Part shown: piece after piece, positions 6,524 through 11,670 of the stretch | Numbering within the stretch: position 1 is the first letter of the stretch | Layout of the letters: each line of letters starts with the position of its first letter | Assembly: GCA_003488965.1 (NCBI GenBank) | Contig: DNJW01000083.1 | Coordinates: 22,870 to 34,539, forward strand | Source of the DNA: Lachnospiraceae bacterium | GTDB taxonomy: Bacteria; Bacillota; Clostridia; Lachnospirales; Lachnospiraceae | DNA length: 11,670 bases | Direction: 5' to 3' | Translations under genes and position numbers: made by a program | Notes under the pieces: model-generated | Seen by the model: only the letters and a program-made list of their open reading frames with translations | Told to the model about the DNA's origin: nothing | Database searches by the model: none

Positions 6524-7642
6524 ATGAAAAAAAAGATTATGTTGATTGTTCCTATGCTTCACCAGGGCGGTTTTGAACGAGTCTGTGTGACGACGGCAAG
6601 GCTGCTGGAATCTTATTATGACGTATATATAGTGATGTTCGATTCCAAAGATATCGCCTATGATATTAAAGGGCTGAACGTAGTGGATTTGCATCTGGGT
6701 GTGAGAGAAGGAAAAATAGGAAAAATTCTGAATGTATTCAAAAGAAGTCTGGCAGTCAGAAGGCTGAAAAAGGAATGGAAAATTGACATTGCGTACAGCT
6801 TTGGACCGTCCGCCAATATGGTAAATGTTTTTTCGGGGACGGAGAGCCAGGTCTGGACAGGTATCCGCAGTTATATGGATATGGGCAATAAGCAATTGAT
6901 AAAGCTGTTTTCCAAAAGGGCGGACAAGCTTTTATGCTGTTCTAAAAGAATAGAGAAAGAGATTACAGAAAAGTACCATTGCCGGAAAGCGGTTACCTTA
7001 TATAATCCCTTGGATGTGGAAACGGTAAGGAAAAATGCGGTTTCGGAAGAGATAAGGCTGCCATGGGAGGAAGAAGGAAACATCATTGTATCCATGGGAC
7101 GGGAGGATGATGTGAAGGGCTTCTGGCATCTGCTCAAAAGTTTTTCCGTAGTAAGAAAAGAGATTCCCGATGTCCGGCTGATGATTATCGGGGACGGGGA
7201 ATTTGAAGAATACAAGGTATTGGCAGGCAGGCTGGGTATTGCCGCGGATGTCTATTTTACAGGAATGAAGAAGAATCCCTTTCCCTATCTAGGGAAGGGA
7301 AGGGTCTATGTATTGACCTCTTATAACGAGGGCTTTCCCAATGCCTTGATTGAGGCGATGGCGCTGGGAATTCCGGTTATTGCCACAGACTGTCTGACGG
7401 GACCGGGGGAAATACTGCGGAAGGAAGATAGGACTTACGGCATATTAATCCCTAATATGAGTCCAGAAAAGAACATGGATGCTTCCTGCATCAGCGGGGA
7501 AGAGATGGGGCTGGCGGATGAGATAAAAAGGATGCTTACGGACAAGGAATATTATGAGACTTATCAAAGGGCATCGGAAGAGCGGGCAAAGGATTTTTCA
7601 AATGAGCATTATGTAGAACGTATGATGCGATGGATTGGATAA
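6524..7642 (+). CDS. Glycosyltransferase family 4
   Basis: This is a 372-residue GT-B enzyme of the retaining GT4 group, most likely a cytoplasmic step in repeat-unit assembly. It begins KIMLIVPMLHQGGFERV (4-20), has a domain-linking NPLDVE region (161-166) and a nucleotide-sugar domain with VSMGREDDVKGFWHLL (189-204), IIGDGEFEEY (221-230) and the EX7E motif E269 to E277 in NEGFPNALIEAMALG. VIATDCLTGPGEIL (285-298) is the usual sequence after the motif. The ATG at 6524 follows a G-rich site (CGGGGGGAT, from 6511) and lies 21 bases after the previous stop. It is a different subgroup from the preceding GT4 and is closer in its EX7E region to the GT4 at 10464, suggesting a related donor. Specificity is not readable. 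Confidence 0.92.
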   Translation: MKKKIMLIVPMLHQGGFERVCVTTARLLESYYDVYIVMFDSKDIAYDIKGLNVVDLHLGVREGKIGKILNVFKRSLAVRRLKKEWKIDIAYSFGPSANMVNVFSGTESQVWTGIRSYMDMGNKQLIKLFSKRADKLLCCSKRIEKEITEKYHCRKAVTLYNPLDVETVRKNAVSEEIRLPWEEEGNIIVSMGREDDVKGFWHLLKSFSVVRKEIPDVRLMIIGDGEFEEYKVLAGRLGIAADVYFTGMKKNPFPYLGKGRVYVLTSYNEGFPNALIEAMALGIPVIATDCLTGPGEILRKEDRTYGILIPNMSPEKNMDASCISGEEMGLADEIKRMLTDKEYYETYQRASEERAKDFSNEHYVERMMRWIG

Positions 7643-7644
7643 AA

Positions 7645-9579
7645 ATGGATAAGATAAAGAACTGGAAAGAAGTTGCAAATAATAAGAAAGAGACAGAGGG
7701 AAAAACCGTGCTGGGGTATAAGGCAGGGAGTATTTTGTTTGCCTATTTTTCAGCTTCGGCGCTGACCACAAAACTGGATGTAGGGGATGTGGTGGAGGCA
7801 GGAATAGAAATCGGTTTTTATCAGAGGATTTACAAGCTGTTGGAGGTAATGGGACAGGGGCTGAGGGAAAGGGGGTTCCTGCTTTTTGTGCTGACGCTGC
7901 TGTTTCTGGCGCTATACTGGGATTTCTGGCTGATAAAAGGTACGGCTGCGGTGAAATACAGCAAGGGACTGTCCCTTTTCCTTGCAATTATGTACACGGC
8001 GGGAATGGGATTTGCGTATGGCGATACGCTGTCGGTGTTTACAACCTCTGCCATCCGGCTGCAGCGGGCAGAAGTGGCTGTCTGCGGTTTTTATGCGATT
8101 TATTTGACTATAATAAACATGATGTACTATTTTTTGAATTCGGGCTGGGATATCAGTCTGAGAGAAAACAGGATAATCAGGTTATATGATAAGAACCCCT
8201 TTTTATTCCAGTGGGCGGTTATTATGGGAATATGGCTGATTCATCTGATTCTGCGTTATCCGGGAATTATGTCTTATGATAATGCACAGCAGCTGGAATT
8301 CTATTTCGGATATGAAACTTTTACGACGGCACAGCCGATTTTTCATACGGTGCTGTTCGGATTTTTTGTCCAGCTGGGACTTTGGATGGGCAGCGCCAAT
8401 ATAGGGCTGTTTCTGTTTGTGGTGTTCCAGTCGCTGGTGATGTCCTGTATTCTGGCATACTCTTTAACTGTGATGGAAAAGTCAGGTATTCCGTGCTGGC
8501 TCAGGCTACTGTCTCTTGGCATCTATTGTTTTGTTCCGTATTATGCGGGATATGCTTCTTTTCCCATCAAGGATTATCTGTATACGGCATTTTTTGTGCT
8601 GCTTCTGCTGCTTTATATAGAATGGTTTCTGGACGGCGGAGACGCATGGACAAAAAAAAGAATCGGGGTCTGGACACTGGCGGGCTGTCTGGTGATTTTG
8701 CTCCGCAATAACGGAATCTATATTTACGTGCCGGTGGCGGTATATATAGCTGCGGCAGAACTGAAACATATCGGCAAAAAGGAAAAGCAGGAAAGAGGCA
8801 GGATGGCGGGAAAAGTGATTCTGGGGCTTATTCTGCCGCTGGCAACGGCATGGACCATGAATACGGCAGTTACCGTCTGCTGGAATGTGCAGAAGGATTC
8901 GCCCAAGGAAATGTTTTCCCTTCCTTTCCAGCAGACGGCAAGATATGTCCGGGATTATGGGAACGAGGTAACGGAAGAAGAGAGGGAGGCGATAAGTGCG
9001 GTTCTGGATTACGAAACGCTTCCTGATATCTATATGCCGATGACCGCCGACCCGGTAAAAACTACATATCATGCGGGCGGTACGGAGGAACTTGCGGCAT
9101 ATTTTAAGACATGGTTTGCCCAGTTTCTAAAGCACCCTTTCTGTTATGTGGAGGCTACATGGAACCAGAATTATTATATTTTTTCTCCTAATATTGACAA
9201 TATCGTATATAACAAGGACTGTACCGTGGCAGGAGACGATATGGAGGACAAGGGGATAAAGGAGCTGATTGAATTTAAGGTTCCGGAAAAAATGCACGGA
9301 TTATGTGCTATCATGGTCAGCTTCTATTCACTGCTGCACCGGCTTCCTGTGATAAATATATTAAGCAATGTGGCATTTTATATTATTTTGCTGTTTGTTT
9401 TTACATTCTATTTTTTAAGGGATAAACAGAATAAGGCTTTATGGGTGCTGATGCCGTTATGGCTGACGCTTTTGATTATTCTTGCATCCCCCCAGATACA
9501 GAATCAGCCCCGGTATGCATTTCCGATTATCTATTCCATGCCAAGTGTTGCGGCATTTTATTATAAGATAGGAAATTAA
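7645..9579 (+). CDS. Large multi-pass membrane protein, DUF6020-like, probable GT-C glycosyltransferase
   Basis: This protein of about 644 residues has ten or more hydrophobic segments (for example 27-42, 78-97, 108-125, 145-163, 187-203, 233-275, 286-300, 312-328, 342-370, 388-408, 570-590, 598-614) and a hydrophilic region at about 415-560, probably external. Recognisable stretches are RYPGIMSYDNAQQ (204-216), SFPIKDYLYT (305-314), RNNGIYIY (354-361) and QPRYAFPIIYSMP (621-633). They fit the DUF6020 group of Firmicutes membrane proteins, which I believe have a GT-C-like architecture; that name is from memory. The acidic residue D212 after the first external segment parallels the acidic loop in the membrane protein at 1047. 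The start is uncertain: ATG 7630 overlaps the previous gene, ATG 7645 has a weak GGAT two bases after that stop, and GTG 7708 has GAGGG upstream. The role is likely sugar transfer from polyprenyl phosphate, or polymer processing. Confidence 0.75.
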   Translation: MDKIKNWKEVANNKKETEGKTVLGYKAGSILFAYFSASALTTKLDVGDVVEAGIEIGFYQRIYKLLEVMGQGLRERGFLLFVLTLLFLALYWDFWLIKGTAAVKYSKGLSLFLAIMYTAGMGFAYGDTLSVFTTSAIRLQRAEVAVCGFYAIYLTIINMMYYFLNSGWDISLRENRIIRLYDKNPFLFQWAVIMGIWLIHLILRYPGIMSYDNAQQLEFYFGYETFTTAQPIFHTVLFGFFVQLGLWMGSANIGLFLFVVFQSLVMSCILAYSLTVMEKSGIPCWLRLLSLGIYCFVPYYAGYASFPIKDYLYTAFFVLLLLLYIEWFLDGGDAWTKKRIGVWTLAGCLVILLRNNGIYIYVPVAVYIAAAELKHIGKKEKQERGRMAGKVILGLILPLATAWTMNTAVTVCWNVQKDSPKEMFSLPFQQTARYVRDYGNEVTEEEREAISAVLDYETLPDIYMPMTADPVKTTYHAGGTEELAAYFKTWFAQFLKHPFCYVEATWNQNYYIFSPNIDNIVYNKDCTVAGDDMEDKGIKELIEFKVPEKMHGLCAIMVSFYSLLHRLPVINILSNVAFYIILLFVFTFYFLRDKQNKALWVLMPLWLTLLIILASPQIQNQPRYAFPIIYSMPSVAAFYYKIGN

Positions 9580-9607
9580 GCCACAGCATTGTGAGAAGCC
9601 AACAAGA

Positions 9608-9622
9608 ATTTGCAAGGCAAAT
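9608..9622 (+). repeat. Short inverted repeat in the 9580-9717 gap
   Basis: ATTTGC (9608-9613) and GCAAAT (9617-9622) pair around an AAG loop. CAACA (9600-9604) and TGTTG (9634-9638) could add an outer stem, and the latter overlaps the -35 box of the candidate promoter. There is no T-run, so it is not a terminator. The AACAAGAATTTGC left flank is longer than the matching right arm, which may mean a shortened copy of a longer palindromic repeat. Evidence is weak. Confidence 0.3.
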
Positions 9623-9635
9623 GCCGCGAGGGCTG

Positions 9636-9664
9636 TTGACTTGCGCTTATATGATTAATATGGT
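9636..9664 (+). promoter_or_regulatory. Candidate sigma-70/SigA promoter upstream of the GT2 gene
   Basis: TTGACT (9636-9641, five of six consensus) and TATGGT (9659-9664, four of six) are separated by exactly 17 bases. Transcription would begin near 9671, leaving a leader of about 47 bases before the GT2 start. The 138-base gap is the longest in the window, and an internal promoter would let the last two glycosyltransferases be made independently of the upstream operon. It is a prediction from sequence only. Confidence 0.5.
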
Positions 9665-9717
9665 AGACTATAACCGTATGCAGGAAAATATGGGAAGATG
9701 CAAAAGGACGAATGAAA

Positions 9718-10467
9718 ATGAAAAAAACAATCATTGTAATGCCGGTGGCCAATGAAGAGTCTACGATGGGCAGGATTATAGAATCAATACTGGCATTGCC
9801 ATATGATAATTTGTACCTGTATCCGGTGATGGACAATTATTCCACGGACGGAACAAGGGCTGTTATAGAAGAGTACGAGAAAAAAACGGACAAGGTAAAA
9901 CTGATTTATTATAAGGAATCCTATGGAGTTATCAGCTGTTATCTGGAAGGCTTCCGTCATGCGCTGAAGGATGGGGCGGAGCGTATTATAGAGATGGACG
10001 GGGGAGGAAGCCATCTGCCGGAAGAAATTCCCCAGTTTATTGACAAGCTGGAGGAAGGCTATGACTGTGTCTGGGGTTCCCGTTTTGTGGAAGGCGGCGG
10101 TATCAGTAACCATCCTTTATATAGAAGGATATTGAGTTCCGGGGGAACGGTTCTGGCCAACATAGTGCTGGGAACAAAGCTGAAGGATATGACCAGCGGA
10201 TTTGAGGGTTTCCAAAGATATGTGCTGGAAAATCTGCGGCTGGATAAATTTTTGTCCACAGGGCATATGTATCAGACAGAAATGAGATATTACTGCAGAA
10301 ATTATAGAACCGTAGAAGTTCCGATTCATTATGTGGGTTCCAAATCCAGTTTCCGCTTCAAAGTCGTGGTGGAAGCGTTAAGAATACTATTCCAGCTGAA
10401 AGAGTCGGGAAAAAATATCCAGAAATGTCCTGAGGATAGGGCAGAGAAAATAGGAGTTTCGGAATGA
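9718..10467 (+). CDS. Glycosyltransferase family 2, DPM1-like polyprenyl-phosphate sugar synthase
   Basis: This is a 249-residue GT-A enzyme resembling the catalytic domain of dolichyl-phosphate mannosyltransferase, with no transmembrane tail. It would place a hexose or derivative on undecaprenyl phosphate at the inner membrane face. Motifs are IIVMPVANEE (5-14), the nucleotide-binding region MDNYSTDGTRAV (38-49), EMDGGGSH (92-99) where the usual DXD reads DGG, WGSRFVEGGG (119-128), MTSGFEGFQ (158-166) and a late basic strand. The ATG at 9718 has AAGGA nine bases upstream; the in-frame ATG at 9712 has only three bases of spacing and would add MK. The gene lies behind the candidate promoter and overlaps the next gene by four bases. 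Its product could feed the two GT-C-like membrane proteins. A plain transferase to a lipid-linked glycan is the alternative. Confidence 0.88.
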   Translation: MKKTIIVMPVANEESTMGRIIESILALPYDNLYLYPVMDNYSTDGTRAVIEEYEKKTDKVKLIYYKESYGVISCYLEGFRHALKDGAERIIEMDGGGSHLPEEIPQFIDKLEEGYDCVWGSRFVEGGGISNHPLYRRILSSGGTVLANIVLGTKLKDMTSGFEGFQRYVLENLRLDKFLSTGHMYQTEMRYYCRNYRTVEVPIHYVGSKSSFRFKVVVEALRILFQLKESGKNIQKCPEDRAEKIGVSE

Positions 10468-11576
10468 AACGTAAAATCGCATTTCATTTAAATTGTCTGG
10501 AGCAGGGTGGTGCGGAGAGGGTTGTGTCCAATCTGGCAAATCAGTTTTCCAGGGAGGGATACGAGGTTCTTCTGGCTACCGAGTGGTACGGGGAAAACGA
10601 GTTTGGGATTGAGGATGAGGTCCGGCGGGTGCATGTGGGGCTTAAGGAGAAGGATAAAAAGAAATCCCGTATTGCGCAGTTTCTGCTCAGGGTAAAATAT
10701 TTAAGGGAATTTATGAAAAGGGAGCGGCCGGATATCCTGATTGCGTTTGCCCAGAGAGCCAATTACCGGGCATTAATGGCGGCGCCCGGAACAAAGGTTC
10801 CGGTGCTTATATCTATTCGGACGGACCCTATAGGGCATTATGATGCTTTATCGGATAAAATACAAATTCCCGTTTTGTTTCCCAGGGCGGCGGGATGCGT
10901 ATTCCAGACGGAGGGACAGAGAGAATTTTTTGCCCCCTATCTTCAAAAAAATTCCAGAATTATATTGAATCCGATTCATGATAAATACATCGGCGTTCCG
11001 AGGCCGGAAAAAAGAAAAAAGGAAATCGTTCAATCCGGCAGGCTGGTGGACTTTAAAAATCAGCCCATGCTTTTGCAGGCATTTATTCAGGTACACAGAA
11101 AACACCCGGATTATATCCTGAAAATCTATGGCGGCGATTCCTTTGACGGTACAAAAGAAATCCTGGAATCCATCATCGCCCAAAACGATGCCGGGGATTA
11201 TATCAGGCTGATGGGTGCAAGCGACAGTCTGGAAAAGGATTTGAAGGATGCGGCGGTCTACGCTTTTTCTTCCGACTGGGAGGGGCTGCCTAACGCACTT
11301 TTGGAGGCCATGGCGCTGGGGCTGCCTATTGTGGCCACCGACTGTCCCTGCGGCGGTCCCCGTACGGTAATGGAGGACGGTGTGAGCGGGCTGCTGATAC
11401 CCATAAAAGACCCTAAGGCTTTGGAGGAAGGAATCAATAAACTGATTGAAAATCCGGCATTGGGGGAAGAACTTGGAAGAAACGCCAGAAAAATAGGAGA
11501 GATTGCAAACGGGGCAGCTATTTTTGAGCAATGGCGGGATTATATTGATGAGATATGCGGGAAAAAGAAACGATGA
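10464..11576 (+). CDS. Glycosyltransferase family 4
   Basis: This is a 370-residue retaining GT-B enzyme, probably cytoplasmic, of the broad group that includes GalNAc-transferring GT4 enzymes such as PglH/PglJ. The N-terminal domain starts KIAFHLNCLEQGGAERVV (4-21). The linker contains RIILNPI (165-171). The donor domain has SGRLVDFKNQPMLLQAF (191-207), the EX7E motif E273 to E281 in WEGLPNALLEAMALG, and the usual C-terminal ATDCPCGGPRTVMEDG (291-306). TAGGAG (10451-10456) lies seven bases before the ATG, and the start overlaps the GT2 stop (ATGA), showing coupling. It is the last gene in view; the next 94 bases hold only short palindromes. Specificity is unknown, but the HexNAc-uronate genes upstream make a GalNAc-type donor plausible. 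Confidence 0.93.
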   Translation: MKRKIAFHLNCLEQGGAERVVSNLANQFSREGYEVLLATEWYGENEFGIEDEVRRVHVGLKEKDKKKSRIAQFLLRVKYLREFMKRERPDILIAFAQRANYRALMAAPGTKVPVLISIRTDPIGHYDALSDKIQIPVLFPRAAGCVFQTEGQREFFAPYLQKNSRIILNPIHDKYIGVPRPEKRKKEIVQSGRLVDFKNQPMLLQAFIQVHRKHPDYILKIYGGDSFDGTKEILESIIAQNDAGDYIRLMGASDSLEKDLKDAAVYAFSSDWEGLPNALLEAMALGLPIVATDCPCGGPRTVMEDGVSGLLIPIKDPKALEEGINKLIENPALGEELGRNARKIGEIANGAAIFEQWRDYIDEICGKKKR

Positions 11577-11670
11577 GTTGAGAGAATATTCTGATAATAT
11601 ATCGGCTTTACAATTGATTAATGGTTATAGGCAATTGCGAAACTGTTATTTTCCAATTACGAATTGTGCA
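11577..11670 (+). repeat. AT-rich tail with short palindromes, possible start of a dispersed repeat
   Basis: No ORF, terminator or clear promoter is visible. The stretch holds AGAATATTCT (11583-11592), CAATTG (11611-11616), GCAATTGC (11631-11638) and a small stem CAATT-ACG-AATTG (11654-11666) that runs toward the window edge. CAATTGATTAAT (11611-11622) differs by one base from CAATTGACTAAT (2473-2484) upstream of the epimerase. This hints at a shared intergenic repeat family, cut by the window end. Confidence 0.3.

Noticed and set aside
9591..9755. Small sense-strand frame of 54 codons from a GTG in the gap before the GT2
   Set aside because: No Shine-Dalgarno precedes it, it runs through the candidate promoter and into the GT2 start, and the product resembles nothing I know.
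11577..11670. CRISPR-like or tandem repeat at the window end
   Set aside because: The CAATTG units are short, unevenly spaced palindromes in AT-rich DNA, without a regular repeat-spacer pattern.

Overview
The window is one strand of a surface-polysaccharide (capsule, exopolysaccharide or teichuronic-like polymer) biosynthesis cluster, most likely from a Gram-positive gut Clostridia of the Lachnospiraceae type. That placement is an inference from purine-rich AAGGAG ribosome sites, moderate GC, tightly packed co-directional genes and the protein families present; no marker gene fixes the species. All ten genes I support are on the + strand. No tRNA, rRNA, CRISPR array, transposase or integrase is visible.

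Layout. A UDP-HexNAc 6-dehydrogenase, cut by the window start (1-1047), is followed by a GT-C-like membrane protein (1047-2447), a WbpP/TviC-type 4-epimerase (2532-3506), an ArnA-like formyltransferase (3503-4435) and a DUF2334 polysaccharide deacetylase (4539-5294). Next come two GT4 glycosyltransferases (5330-6502 and 6524-7642), a large DUF6020/GT-C-like membrane protein (7645-9579), a DPM1-like GT2 (9718-10467) and a third GT4 (10464-11576). Several junctions are start/stop overlaps (1047, 3503-3506, 10464-10467), which points to translational coupling. The three wider gaps each hold something: a mini-ORF with a hairpin (2448-2531), tandem and mutually exclusive hairpins (4436-4538), and a probable internal promoter (9580-9717). 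The last 94 bases carry short palindromes and no gene.

How the genes may work together. The dehydrogenase and epimerase are the pair used in Vi-antigen and Pseudomonas O6-type pathways to make UDP-N-acetylgalactosaminuronic acid from UDP-GlcNAc. The deacetylase and formyltransferase next to them could replace an N-acetyl by an N-formyl group, or could form an add/remove-formyl step like ArnA/ArnD. The GT2 looks like a polyprenyl-phosphate sugar synthase, and the two GT-C-like membrane proteins are the class of enzyme that uses polyprenyl-phosphate sugars outside the membrane. The three GT4 enzymes would assemble the repeat unit in the cytoplasm. No Wzx flippase, Wzy polymerase or initiating phosphoglycosyltransferase is seen here; they should lie outside the window if this is a Wzy-type locus.

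The most interesting points are the possible N-formyl aminouronate cassette, the shifted active-site motif of the formyltransferase, and two related intergenic hairpins with a compensatory base-pair change, one of which overlaps an alternative fold upstream of the deacetylase.
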